Shown: positions 17,409 through 26,555, numbered from the stretch's first letter. The stretch: 64,000 nucleotides of DNA from Paenibacillus sp. URB8-2 (GCF_013393385.1 NZ_AP023239.1:2418001-2482000), one strand, 5' to 3'. Numbers and translations are program-made. Notes: a model not told the origin generated them from the sequence alone.

Positions 17409-17918
17409 GAGAGCTGTCTCCTCCTGCGAGCCTAAAGTTTAAAATCTCAGAAAGTATAAACTCCGGTGATTGTTCGATTTCTGGGTAAACGCACGGTGCC
17501 ATAAGACGCCGTTAGGCGTTTATCCATGCATAGTGAATTGTATAAGTAGTATGCGCGCAAAAGAGAGAATTCATAACTGCTATTTTTCGAGTCAGCCTTT
17601 AAGAACGAGAGAAACAGGGAGAAAATACGGGATGTTGCCGTGATTTTTCGGCATGGGCAGCGGTATTTCGCCAAAGACTCTTTCTACAATATATGGTATA
17701 GTTTAAAGGCTGCTTCACACAATATATTGTGACAAATGCAGTGGAAGCCGTTTTAATCCGGAATGACGCGGTTATTTGTAATTGACAAGATGAACTTCCG
17801 GCTGGGACGGCAAAGCCGCCATAGGGTGGCAGGGAAGCTCATGTTGTGGGTGACAAAATGGAAACCCGCCTGACACATACATCGGAATATTAATCATACT
17901 TACGGGAGGTTGTTTATA
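17409..17918. other. Divergent intergenic region between yqhH and nrdJ
   Basis: About 510 bp. The central part carries two NrdR-like boxes. The 3' part (about 17800-17875) is G-rich with possible stems, but I do not see a cobalamin riboswitch core. Nothing else is recognised. Confidence 0.5.
17684..17732 (+). promoter_or_regulatory. Tandem NrdR boxes upstream of nrdJ
   Basis: ACACAATATATTGTGA at 17717-17732 fits the NrdR consensus almost perfectly and contains the palindrome CACAATATATTGTG. A second, weaker box, CTACAATATATGGTAT, lies at 17684-17699. The cores are 33 bp apart, about three helical turns, which is the usual tandem arrangement for this repressor of ribonucleotide reductase genes. 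Confidence 0.8.
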
Positions 17919-20627
17919 TTGAGTACAGTGGAGCGCAAGCAGCAGCTGGAGGGGCTAAGCGAGAAAATCTTTTTGGACCGCTACGCCTGGAAGGACGCCG
18001 ACACAAACAATGCCAAGGTGGGGGACGTGGTGCTGGTCCTGACGAAGGACGATCCGAAGTTCCCTACCAAGGAAGTGGGGGAAATCGTGGAGCGCAGCGG
18101 CAAGACCGTAACGGTCAAGACCCGCCGGGGCGAACTGGTGCAGTCCGACGTGGAGAAGCTGACGCTCAATATTGAAAAAACACCGGAAGAAATGTGGGAC
18201 CGCCTGGCGGGAGCGATGGCTTCCGTTGAGAAGACGCCGGAGCTGCAGCGCGAATGGACGGATAAATTCCGCAGCATTCTGGATGACTGGAAGCTCGTTC
18301 CAGGGGGGCGGATCGCGGCCGGAGCGGGAGCGAGCGATGAGCTGACGCTGTTCAACTGCTATGTCGTGCCTTCGCCAAAAGACAGCCGGGGCGGCATCAT
18401 GGAAACTTTGTCCGAAATGACGGAAATTATGGCACGCGGCGGCGGGGTCGGCATCAACCTGTCTTCGCTGCGCCCGCGCCGCGCCGTAGTCAAAGGCGTT
18501 AACGGTTCTTCCAGCGGAGCGGTATCCTGGGGCGGACTGTTCAGTTACACGACAGGTCTAATCGAGCAGGGCGGAAGCCGCCGTGGGGCGCTGATGCTGA
18601 TGATCAACGACTGGCATCCGGACGTGGCCGATTTCATTACCGTCAAGCAGACGATGGGTCAAGTAACGAACGCCAACCTGTCGGTATGCGTCAGCAACGG
18701 CTTTATGAAGGCGGTCAAAGAGGATCTCGACTGGGATCTTGTATTCCCGGATACGACAGAGCCGGATTACAATGAAGTCTGGGATGGCGACCTCGATAAA
18801 TGGAAGGCTGCCGGCCGCAAGGTCAATCATTACCGTACCGTAAAAGCACGGGATATCTGGCATACCATCATTGAATCCGCATGGAAATCGGCCGAGCCGG
18901 GCGTCGTCTTCATGGAATATTACAACCAGATGTCCAACAGCTGGTACTTCAACCCAATCATTTGTACGAATCCTTGCGGCGAGCAGGGGCTGCCCGGCTG
19001 GGGCGTCTGCAACTTGTCCGCGATCAACCTCTCCAAGTTCTACGACGCGGAGAAGCATGATGTGGCTTGGGACGATCTCGCTACGACGACCCGCTATTCC
19101 GTGCGCTTCCTGGACAATGTCATCGACAAGACGCCGTACCATTTCCCGGAGAACGAAGCCAATCAGAAAAAAGAGCGCCGCGTAGGCCTCGGAACGATGG
19201 GTCTGGCCGAGCTGATGATCAAGCTGAACGTCCGCTACGGCAGCCCTGAATCGCTGGAATTTCTGGACAAGCTGTATGGCTTCATGGCCCGCGAAGCTTA
19301 TCTGGCTTCTTCCGGGATCGCGGCGGAAAAAGGTTCTTTCCAGGCATTCGACGCTGAGAAGTATGAGCTGAGTGGCTTTATGAAAAATATGACCGAGGTG
19401 TACCCCGAGGTCGGCGAAGCCATCTCGAAGCAAGGGATGCGCAACGTTACGGTTATAACCCAAGCGCCGACAGGCAGCACGGGCACGATGGTCGGCACAT
19501 CGACCGGCATCGAGCCGTACTTTGCCTTCAAATATTTCCGTCAAAGCCGCCTAGGCTTCGACGAGCAATTCGTACCGATTGCAGAGGAGTATCTTGAGGC
19601 TCATCCGGGCGAAGAACTGCCGGACTATTTCGTAACTTCGATGGACCTGTCCGCCAAGGATCATATCCGCGTACAGGCTGCCATTCAGCGCTGGGTGGAC
19701 AGCTCCATTTCCAAGACGGCGAACTGCCCGAACGACTTTACGGTGGAAGAAACGAAAGAACTGTACGAATTGGCCTTCGACCTCGGCTGCAAAGGCGTCA
19801 CGATCTACCGCGACGGCAGCCGCGATACGCAGGTGCTGCAAACGGAGAAGAAGGAGGACAAGAAAGACGCTTCGCTGAAGGAGACGGCTGCTCCGGCGGT
19901 TGAGGCTGATGCGGCTGTTCCAGCGGTCGAAGCAGTACAGGCTTCAGCGACGGCATCTTCTTCCGACTCCGCAGCTACGTCTTCCGCTCAGGCAGGCAGC
20001 GCATCCAATGCAGGCACGGTTGTCGACAAGCAGTACAAGAAACGCCCGCAGGTGCTGCGCGGCGCGACATACAAGATCAATACGCCGTTCGGCATGGCGT
20101 ATATTACGATCAACGATCTGAACGGCACGCCCGCCGAAATCTTCCTGAATGTCGGCAAGGCCGGTTCCGACGTGTTCGCGATGGCGGAAGCGCTCGGCCG
20201 CGTCTGCTCCCTGTTCCTCCGCTACGGAGACCACGGCGAGAAGGTAGAGCTGCTGATCAAGCATCTCAAAGGCATCGGCGGCTCCGGCGCCATCGGCTTC
20301 GGTGCGAACCGCGTCGAGTCCATCGCCGACGCGGTGGCGAAGGCGCTGGAAACTCATGTGCAGCAAAGCGCACACGAAGACCACGCGCCCGCGCCAATCG
20401 CGGCAACGCTCGCGCTCGAGGATTTCGAGAGCGCGCTGAACGCCGAGCTGAAGTCTGGCGGCGCTCCGGCAGCTCCCGCCGAGGCCGATCACGGCCACGG
20501 CGGACACGGGCACAGCCATTCGTCGGCGACTTCCCGCGACTTGTGCCCGTCCTGCGGCAGCGCCTCGCTGATTAACATCGAGGGCTGCAAAACCTGCGGG
20601 AATTGCGGGTACAGCCGGTGCGGGTAA
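17919..20627 (+). CDS. nrdJ: Adenosylcobalamin-dependent (class II) ribonucleotide reductase
   Basis: A 902-residue cytosolic enzyme reducing ribonucleotides to deoxyribonucleotides without oxygen or an iron subunit. Visible are TLFNCYVVPSPKDSRGGI, ARGGGVGINLSSLRPRR, the radical-site NPCGEQGLPGWGVCNLSAINL and the PTGSTGTMVGTSTGIEP loop. After residue about 650 comes an Ala/Ser-rich linker, then a TSCPD-like domain (GKAGSDVFAMAEALGRVCSLFLRYG), a His-rich segment (HGHGGHGHSHSS) and a four-Cys zinc ribbon with the C-terminal CGNCGYSRCG. The TTG at 17919 is chosen for its spacing from GGGAGGT. Control by NrdR is likely from the two upstream boxes. Confidence 0.96.
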   Translation: MSTVERKQQLEGLSEKIFLDRYAWKDADTNNAKVGDVVLVLTKDDPKFPTKEVGEIVERSGKTVTVKTRRGELVQSDVEKLTLNIEKTPEEMWDRLAGAMASVEKTPELQREWTDKFRSILDDWKLVPGGRIAAGAGASDELTLFNCYVVPSPKDSRGGIMETLSEMTEIMARGGGVGINLSSLRPRRAVVKGVNGSSSGAVSWGGLFSYTTGLIEQGGSRRGALMLMINDWHPDVADFITVKQTMGQVTNANLSVCVSNGFMKAVKEDLDWDLVFPDTTEPDYNEVWDGDLDKWKAAGRKVNHYRTVKARDIWHTIIESAWKSAEPGVVFMEYYNQMSNSWYFNPIICTNPCGEQGLPGWGVCNLSAINLSKFYDAEKHDVAWDDLATTTRYSVRFLDNVIDKTPYHFPENEANQKKERRVGLGTMGLAELMIKLNVRYGSPESLEFLDKLYGFMAREAYLASSGIAAEKGSFQAFDAEKYELSGFMKNMTEVYPEVGEAISKQGMRNVTVITQAPTGSTGTMVGTSTGIEPYFAFKYFRQSRLGFDEQFVPIAEEYLEAHPGEELPDYFVTSMDLSAKDHIRVQAAIQRWVDSSISKTANCPNDFTVEETKELYELAFDLGCKGVTIYRDGSRDTQVLQTEKKEDKKDASLKETAAPAVEADAAVPAVEAVQASATASSSDSAATSSAQAGSASNAGTVVDKQYKKRPQVLRGATYKINTPFGMAYITINDLNGTPAEIFLNVGKAGSDVFAMAEALGRVCSLFLRYGDHGEKVELLIKHLKGIGGSGAIGFGANRVESIADAVAKALETHVQQSAHEDHAPAPIAATLALEDFESALNAELKSGGAPAAPAEADHGHGGHGHSHSSATSRDLCPSCGSASLINIEGCKTCGNCGYSRCG

Positions 20628-20761
20628 GGGGAAGAACGAATAAATCGGTATCAGTCAAGTTTTCTAGGGTTCCGCAGTCGCAAGATGTTGACCGTCGAGC
20701 GGATTGAGATAGTGATCAAAACGCTTGAGACAAAAAACTAATAAAAACCGCATTATAATGG

Positions 20762-20797
20762 GGGCTGTTTCAGAAATATTGAGACAGCCCTTATTTT
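20762..20797 (+). terminator. Rho-independent terminator
   Basis: GGGCTGTTTCA and TGAGACAGCCC form an 11-bp stem (one G-U) followed by TTATTTT. It lies 135 bases after the nrdJ stop and probably ends its transcript. Confidence 0.7.
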
Positions 20798-20862
20798 GAC
20801 ATGTTTTCGTCAAAAATCATTTCAAAAATATTGATATAGATTTTTTCGAAAATATTGAGACA
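20770..20862 (+). repeat. Three short direct repeats
   Basis: TTCAGAAATATTGAGACA (20770-20787), TTCAAAAATATTGATA (20821-20836) and TTCGAAAATATTGAGACA (20845-20862) are near copies. The first overlaps the terminator stem. Their role is unknown. Confidence 0.5.
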
Positions 20863-21284
20863 TATTATTAAACTTTGATTTAAAGCAGGTTGGGCAAAGG
20901 AAGAAGTCTCAAATTTGGATAAAAGTATTATGACCCTAATTTAAATCAATAAAAGGCACAGAGGTTTATATCAGCAATCTCTGTCACTCACGACTCACTC
21001 CCCTAATGATAACCCCACTTTTGCAAACACTCATGCATATCCCCTGGTAACATCCATATCTCCTATACGTTTATTCGACCTCAATGTCTAATTGCAATAA
21101 AAGTAAAAAGATGCTGGTGACGTCGAGTATATCAAGATCTAACCATGTTTTGAAATTTTTCGTTCTAAACAGAAAGGGGAGAATTTTTATTTCAATTCCG
21201 CTAGGGTAGAAATCAGATTGGATACTTCGCCCAATAAATTCTATAATAATCCTAAATAAGATTATACCTGAAGGGATGATTTTA

Positions 21285-21929
21285 ATGGGTTTCTTCGGAA
21301 ATGAAATAAATGAACAGCTAATTAATGAAATTATTGAACATGAAAGTTCTAATGATTTTGTCGGATTTTTGAGAAATGAATTACATATTGGGGGTACAAG
21401 AGAGCAATACCCAATTACAACAGCGGATCATCAAGTTGGTACCGATAATTACAAAGTACAAGACACTTTTGGAGCGTTGTTGTTTACTCCCTCATATAGA
21501 GAAATATTAGGAATTGAATTATACGTAAAATCAATAGTCGAAAGAATAAATGCAGTTTTTTCTCATCGAATGCATAACCCTCATACCATGGAACTAATCA
21601 CTAGAATTTTTGTGTTTAATGCAGTCGCGCATGAATATGTACACGTGCAACAATTTGAACAAGGAAGAATTACAGCAGAAATAATAGAAGTTCAAAATCA
21701 ATTGAATTACGAGCAAAGAGAAATTGAAATAGAAGCGTCTAATGTAGCCAAAGAACTATTAATTCAATATACAGGTTTGGAAACTCAAAGAGTAAATCAA
21801 ATACTAAGTGGGAACAGCGATAACGATTCAGCGGCTGAACTTTCCGAATATTTAATAGAATGGGAAAATGCGAAACAATTAAAGATGATGAAAATAAAGA
21901 AAAGACTCCAAACTCATTTAAGTAATTGA
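21285..21929 (+). CDS. Putative zinc metallopeptidase-like protein (HExxH)
   Basis: A 214-residue protein with no signal peptide. A single HExxH motif, AVAHEYVHVQQFEQGR (His116, Glu117, His120), is followed about 30 residues on by EREIEIEASNVAKE, which could supply a third glutamate ligand in the gluzincin style. The rest is unrecognised. The ATG at 21285 has AAGGGA at good spacing. Codon use is strongly AT-rich compared with nrdJ, suggesting acquisition by transfer. It is followed by its own terminator. The protease call rests on the motif alone. Confidence 0.65.
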   Translation: MGFFGNEINEQLINEIIEHESSNDFVGFLRNELHIGGTREQYPITTADHQVGTDNYKVQDTFGALLFTPSYREILGIELYVKSIVERINAVFSHRMHNPHTMELITRIFVFNAVAHEYVHVQQFEQGRITAEIIEVQNQLNYEQREIEIEASNVAKELLIQYTGLETQRVNQILSGNSDNDSAAELSEYLIEWENAKQLKMMKIKKRLQTHLSN

Positions 21930-21944
21930 GATGGAGTCTTTTTT
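21904..21944 (+). terminator. Rho-independent terminator overlapping the gene end
   Basis: GACTCC/GGAGTC with an inner CTCA/TGAG stem, then TTTTTT. The stem begins inside the last codons of the HExxH gene. Confidence 0.8.
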
Positions 21945-22003
21945 ATTAAATTTTTTGTACATAAAATGCTCTCTTCACATGATCTGATTGTTACTAATTA
22001 TCA

Positions 22004-22204
22004 TCATCGGCGTCCTTTTTTTCTTTGGTTGTTGAAGTAGTTCTCGGCTTTATTAGGTTTGTTCATTTGTTTCGAACGAAATATTTCATAGTAGTGATTA
22101 AATGAGAATCCTAATTTTTTTGATATCATCCATAACTTAACTTTTAGCATCTCATCATCTACAGCGTAAATGTCGCCTATCCCGCTATATTTACCAAAAA
22201 TCAT
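22004..22204 (-). CDS. Possible small basic protein
   Basis: A 66-codon frame between two island genes. The product is basic at its C-terminus (NKAENYFNNQRKKGRR) with a helical middle (DDEMLKVKLWMISKKLGFSFNHYYEIFRS). There is no good Shine-Dalgarno before the ATG at 22204 and no relative I recognise. It is listed because the surrounding 460 bp otherwise contain no gene. Confidence 0.3.
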   Translation of the reverse strand: MIFGKYSGIGDIYAVDDEMLKVKLWMISKKLGFSFNHYYEIFRSKQMNKPNKAENYFNNQRKKGRR

Positions 22205-22392
22205 TGTACCGAGCTTGGGTTAGCGGAAGATTTGAATACAGGATACAAAATTATCTTATAGTAAATCATTAATCGAGAAATGTAACAATTCTTCCTTAAA
22301 TGATTGATTGAGATTTCCAGTTTCTAGAGATAATAGTATAATGGAACTAATTTTGAAAAGAAACGTGAAACATGATTATGGAGGCTGAGCCT

Positions 22393-23775
22393 GTGGAATC
22401 TGAACAGAAATTGAAAGAATTGCGCCAAGAGCTGGGTTTAACGCTGCGCAAAATCGGTGAGAAGGTAACTACTTGTCCCTGTTGTAATCGTTTGGCTGAA
22501 TGCACACATGAATTTGAAAACCAATTTTATTGTTCAGATAATTGTGTGAAAGAACATATGGTCTTCGTTAATCAAGTGACTACTATTTGCAAAGTCACAG
22601 GTCTTACCCCAATAGAAGTGAAGAAAACAATGTCCGTGAATAATTGGTCTCTTTATGATTTTACGCAAAGTATAGATTATTGTTTAGATGAACTTTCATC
22701 AGACTCTTCAATTCCATTTGCAATTGGGACAGCATTTAAGAATGCTGGTGTTTATAATACATTAAGCAAGAATTTAGCCCTTCTTAATACTAATCGGGGG
22801 GGAACAAACTTTAAAGGGTTTGTATTTGAGCATTTACACGCAACCAATGCTACGGTCTCTAGAACACCAACAACGGTGATAGCAGATAACGGAATTGCCG
22901 ATTTTATAATAGTTCAAAAAGATGGTACAAAGGTATTAGGACAAGCAAAAGCTGGTTACCAAAATACGGGTATTGATTTTCAGAAGTATAAAGGACAAAC
23001 TATTGTTGTAGATAAGGGAAATACACAATTAATAAAACGTGCTCAGGCTACTGGGCTTGATGTTATTGAATCAGATATCAGTCTCAAACAATGCAAAAGC
23101 TTATCAAATATTATGAAGTTGGAAAGTCAAATCCTTCGTACTTCAAATGCTTCATTAACGTCCAAATTATATGCTTTAAATCAGGCAGGTGTTGCTTCTG
23201 CTAAAGTTGGTAGCGCTGCTGGAGCTGGATTTAGTATAGGCAGTAACATTGTGGATGTATTTTCAGGTGACAAAAATTTAAATGAAGCAACCAAAGCTGT
23301 TGCGCGGGATACAGCAATTGCTACTGCCTCAAGCTATGCAATTGGTGTAGCTGCAGCTACTCCTTTGGGTACTGCTATATCCGGTACAGTAGCTTCAACA
23401 GGAGCCGCAATTGCAGGAACCTCAGTAGGTGGAGCGGTTGTAGCAGGAGCAGGTGCATTAACAGGATTGGTAACTACGGCAACAACTGCTGTGACGGGAG
23501 CTGTTGCAAGTTCGGCTGTTGGTGTAGGAGTGGCAAGTGCAGCCACAGCAGTTACAACAGCCGCAACCGGTGCTGTAACTGCTGTGGCAGGAACAGCGGT
23601 TGGGACGGCTGTTACAGGTTTAGCGACAGCAGCTGCGGGTACGACTGTCGGTGCTGCTGCAGTAGCTGGAGCTACTGCGATTGGTGCTGCTGCGGTTGCT
23701 GCTGCTCCAGTCGTTGCAGTAGCAGCGGTAGCTGGAGGACTCTTTGCATTGGGTAAAAAAATCTTTGGTAAATAA
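22393..23775 (+). CDS. Cys-cluster + PD-(D/E)XK-like domain + hydrophobic Ala/Gly-rich tail protein
   Basis: A 460-residue protein of unusual build, counted from the GTG at 22393 (GGAGG upstream; an ATG at 22372 is an alternative). Residues about 28-50 hold a Cys cluster (CPCC, C, YCSDNC) that may bind zinc. Residues about 135-205 resemble a PD-(D/E)XK nuclease core: Glu146 in GFVFEHLHA, Asp170 in GIADFIIVQ and QAK at 184-186 after a strand. From about 307 to 454 there is no charged residue; the segment is Ala, Gly, Thr, Val and Ser with GxxxG-like spacing, which suggests a membrane-inserting glycine-zipper tail, ended by KKIFGK. No known name. The island setting suggests a defence or toxin effector; that is inference. 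Confidence 0.7.
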   Translation: MESEQKLKELRQELGLTLRKIGEKVTTCPCCNRLAECTHEFENQFYCSDNCVKEHMVFVNQVTTICKVTGLTPIEVKKTMSVNNWSLYDFTQSIDYCLDELSSDSSIPFAIGTAFKNAGVYNTLSKNLALLNTNRGGTNFKGFVFEHLHATNATVSRTPTTVIADNGIADFIIVQKDGTKVLGQAKAGYQNTGIDFQKYKGQTIVVDKGNTQLIKRAQATGLDVIESDISLKQCKSLSNIMKLESQILRTSNASLTSKLYALNQAGVASAKVGSAAGAGFSIGSNIVDVFSGDKNLNEATKAVARDTAIATASSYAIGVAAATPLGTAISGTVASTGAAIAGTSVGGAVVAGAGALTGLVTTATTAVTGAVASSAVGVGVASAATAVTTAATGAVTAVAGTAVGTAVTGLATAAAGTTVGAAAVAGATAIGAAAVAAAPVVAVAAVAGGLFALGKKIFGK

Positions 23776-23981
23776 CAAATCATTTGTGAACGATGCACAA
23801 TCTTTTGTTAAACGCATTATTAGAACAATGGGGATGATTTAACAAAGCTTAGAAATTAACAAAAAGACATCCTTTTTTAGGTGGATGTCTAACCACTGAT
23901 AACCATTATGGAATCTTCTGATTTTTCTCATCCTAAATGAAAAATCACATTTCATCATAGTTGAGAAATTATAGTCACCTG

Positions 23982-24039
23982 AAAACAAGCGATCTCGAGA
24001 AGAAGGGTAAACCTTTATTCTCGATGGATCGCTTGTTTT
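23982..24039. terminator. Long hairpin, bidirectional terminator
   Basis: AAAACAAGCGATC pairs with GATCGCTTGTTTT, with an inner TCGAGAA/TTCTCGA stem. It separates the island from the convergent xylB gene. Confidence 0.75.
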
Positions 24040-24040
24040 G

Positions 24041-25546
24041 TTATGATTGATGATGACTACAACCTAGTTCTTTTTCCAAGTTATACATTTGACTAAAGGT
24101 ATCCTTCAAGGATCTATACAGTAAAGTATATTGCTGAAACCGCTTTTGATAAGCCTTATGTCTTGTCTTATCAGGCTCAAATATATGATTCATGCCTACA
24201 GGAGCATGTTTAAAGGCAGCAAGCCCCTCCGTAGCTCTTAAAGCAAGCAGCGCAACACCCAAAGCTGGTCCTCCCGATGATACCCAATGCTCTACCGGGA
24301 GGCCAAAGATGTCTGCAATCATTTGAAGCCAAAGAGGGCTTTGCGCTCCTCCGCCAATGGCACGTACGCTGTTGACGGGGATTTGCAACTGCTGTGCAAT
24401 AACGATAGATTCATATAAAGAGAAGCTTACGCCTTCAAGAACAGCTCTGGTCATGTCGCCTCTCGTATGCTGGTGACTTAAACCCAAGAATGTACCTCTC
24501 GCATAAGGGTCATTGTGAGGTGTACGTTCACCGGATAGGTAAGGGAGGAAGTACAGCCCTTTTGAACCATTTGGTATCTGTTCAGCCTCGGCTAAAAGTA
24601 AGTCATAACGGCCATTTTGGATTTCTTCTACCCACCATTTGAGGGAAGCGCCTGCTGACAAAGTAACACCCATTACATGCCAACGTCCGTTGGCATCACA
24701 AAATGAATGCAGCCGTGCGAATTCATCCGGAAGATAAGTGCTTTGTGGAGCTAACACAACACCGGATGTCCCAAGAGAAACCATCACAGTGCCTTCTTCG
24801 GCAATTTGGATTCCAACTGCTCCTGCCGCATTATCCCCAGCCCCCGCCACAACAGGAATGCCAACGGGAAGTGCCGTCTCTCTTTCCGCTGCTTCATTTA
24901 CTTTTCCTGCTGCTTCGTAAGATTCATAGACTTTTGGCAACATGTCTGGATGTAACTCAAGGATCTTTAGCATGGGTTCAGACCATTTTCGATTTCGCAC
25001 ATCAAAAAATAGCGTTCCTGACGCATCGGAAACATCTGTAACTAATTCTCCGACAAGCTTGTAGTTAATGTAATCCTTGGGAAGACAGATGGATTTCACC
25101 TTTGCAAAAATGTCGGGAAGGTGTTTTTTTAACCATAATATCTTAGGAGCTGTAAAACCTGGAGAAGCAATATTTCCGGTAAGTTCGATTAAGGTCTCTT
25201 TACCTACCACATTATTTAAATAGTCTGTCTCCTCATGGGATCGCTGGTCGTTCCACAAAATAGCTGGGAGAAGGGGAGTTCCGTTCTCATCCAACGCTAC
25301 CAGGCCATGCATCTGACCGCTCACTCCTACACCTTTTAATTGGGAAGGGTCAAACGTTTGGAACAGTTCCTGAAGTCCATCTTTTACAGCTGTCCACCAA
25401 TCCTCCGGGTCCTGCTCACTCCAGCCTGGGTGAATGTGATAAATAGGATATGCTCTGATTGCCTCTGCCACAATTTCACCGAACTTATCGACAATTACCA
25501 TTTTTGCCCCTGATGTTCCTATATCTATCCCAAGTGTGTACGACAT
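24041..25546 (-). CDS. xylB: Xylulokinase
   Basis: A 501-residue FGGY-family sugar kinase that phosphorylates D-xylulose to xylulose 5-phosphate. The N-terminal LGIDIGTSGAKMVIVD phosphate loop, VSGQMHGLV, ILWNDQRS and SGERTPHNDP are xylulokinase signatures. The ATG at 25546 follows AAAGGAGGACA. It diverges from the AraC-type regulator 76 bases away. With the lyxose isomerase at 28280 it would complete a route from D-lyxose into the pentose phosphate pathway. Confidence 0.93.
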   Translation of the reverse strand: MSYTLGIDIGTSGAKMVIVDKFGEIVAEAIRAYPIYHIHPGWSEQDPEDWWTAVKDGLQELFQTFDPSQLKGVGVSGQMHGLVALDENGTPLLPAILWNDQRSHEETDYLNNVVGKETLIELTGNIASPGFTAPKILWLKKHLPDIFAKVKSICLPKDYINYKLVGELVTDVSDASGTLFFDVRNRKWSEPMLKILELHPDMLPKVYESYEAAGKVNEAAERETALPVGIPVVAGAGDNAAGAVGIQIAEEGTVMVSLGTSGVVLAPQSTYLPDEFARLHSFCDANGRWHVMGVTLSAGASLKWWVEEIQNGRYDLLLAEAEQIPNGSKGLYFLPYLSGERTPHNDPYARGTFLGLSHQHTRGDMTRAVLEGVSFSLYESIVIAQQLQIPVNSVRAIGGGAQSPLWLQMIADIFGLPVEHWVSSGGPALGVALLALRATEGLAAFKHAPVGMNHIFEPDKTRHKAYQKRFQQYTLLYRSLKDTFSQMYNLEKELGCSHHQS

Positions 25547-25622
25547 ATAATGTCCTCCTTTATTTGTTAAAATGAATGTGCTAGAATACGTTGAAAGTTC
25601 TTTAAGAAGGAGTAAGAAGTGT

Positions 25623-26501
25623 ATGAAATTAAGAGATAGCCAGCTTCAGGTATTATGGACAGCCCGTGTGGACTATTCCAGAAACAGCGGTATAAAAGAG
25701 CACTCTCATGATTTCTACCAGCTTCTTCATATCATTGACGGAAAAGGGTCCGTTTCACAGGAAGGGCGGTTATATCCCGTGCTTTCAAATCATTGTTATC
25801 TTTTTAAAAAAGGAGTTTCTCACAGCTTCCACTTTACAGAAGAAACCATCACATTTGACATTAAGTTCTCCTTGGCCGAAGAATTTGCAAAGTATATTGC
25901 GAATTATGATTGGTCTGGAGGATTAGCATTTAATAATATTGCTCAGTTTAAGGAATTATTTCGACTTTCAAGCATCAATCTGAAAGAAACCCATGATCTC
26001 CTGCCTTTTCGGATTGATGTGGGATATAAAGGAATTTTATTAGAAATTGTTCAGGACAGGAATTCACAGAATTCTAACCCCCATATTACAACACCGGTTA
26101 CGGAAACAGACGAAGGCTATCCAATGGTCCAATATTTAAAGCAGAATCTGTCCTCCAAAATCAACCTGGAAGAAATGGCCGAATGTTTCAACTTTAATTC
26201 TCATTATCTTATTGAACTGTTTAAAAAGAACTTGGGTACTACACCGATGCAATATCTGCAAGCCCTTCGGCTTGAAAAGGCAAAGGAATATCTTGAATTT
26301 ACATCCTATTCTGTTTCGGAAATTGCTGAACTAATCGGATTAACTCCCCAGTATTTCTCTAGACTATGTATGGAGCGGCTTGGAATGTCCCCAAGTAAGA
26401 TCCGTGAACAAATGCGGACCGTAGTAGGGAAAGATATTATACTGGAAGAAGATTTCAGTATTGATGAACAGCCGACTCTCACCAATATAGAAGGCAGCTG
26501 A
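25623..26501 (+). CDS. AraC-family transcriptional regulator
   Basis: A 292-residue regulator. The N-terminal cupin (SGIKEHSHDFYQLLHIIDGKGS) would bind a sugar, and the C-terminal double helix-turn-helix (LEEMAECFNFNSHYLIELFKKNLGTTPMQYLQALRLEKAKEYL, then VSEIAELIGLTPQYFSRL) binds DNA. The ATG at 25623 is chosen because AAGGAG lies ten bases upstream; frames opening at 25572 lack one. Divergent to xylB, it most likely controls the pentose locus. Confidence 0.9.
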   Translation: MKLRDSQLQVLWTARVDYSRNSGIKEHSHDFYQLLHIIDGKGSVSQEGRLYPVLSNHCYLFKKGVSHSFHFTEETITFDIKFSLAEEFAKYIANYDWSGGLAFNNIAQFKELFRLSSINLKETHDLLPFRIDVGYKGILLEIVQDRNSQNSNPHITTPVTETDEGYPMVQYLKQNLSSKINLEEMAECFNFNSHYLIELFKKNLGTTPMQYLQALRLEKAKEYLEFTSYSVSEIAELIGLTPQYFSRLCMERLGMSPSKIREQMRTVVGKDIILEEDFSIDEQPTLTNIEGS

Positions 26502-26515
26502 ATTTTGTTGGACAA

Positions 26516-26549
26516 AAACCCCTGTAAATATGTTACAGGGGTTTGGTTT
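26516..26549. terminator. Bidirectional terminator
   Basis: AAACCCCTGTAA and TTACAGGGGTTT form a perfect 12-bp stem. The minus strand continues into TTTTTG, the plus strand into a T-rich stretch, so it ends both the AraC and HIT genes. Confidence 0.8.
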
Positions 26550-26555
26550 GAATTT

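Larger units (their letters stand above)
20628..21284. other. AT-rich intergenic stretch after nrdJ
   Basis: About 657 bp without a convincing gene. It begins the AT-rich island. It holds a terminator and three copies of a short TTC-AAAATATTGA-type repeat. The sharp drop in GC after nrdJ suggests an insertion boundary in this stretch; no clear attachment-site repeat was found. Confidence 0.5.

Noticed and set aside
17733..17918. Cobalamin riboswitch expected before nrdJ
   Set aside because: The region is G-rich and may fold, but the B12-box core was not found by eye; a covariance-model search would decide.
18558..19544. 328-codon frame antisense to nrdJ
   Set aside because: It lies wholly opposite a well-supported gene and has no recognisable domain; GC-rich DNA produces such frames.
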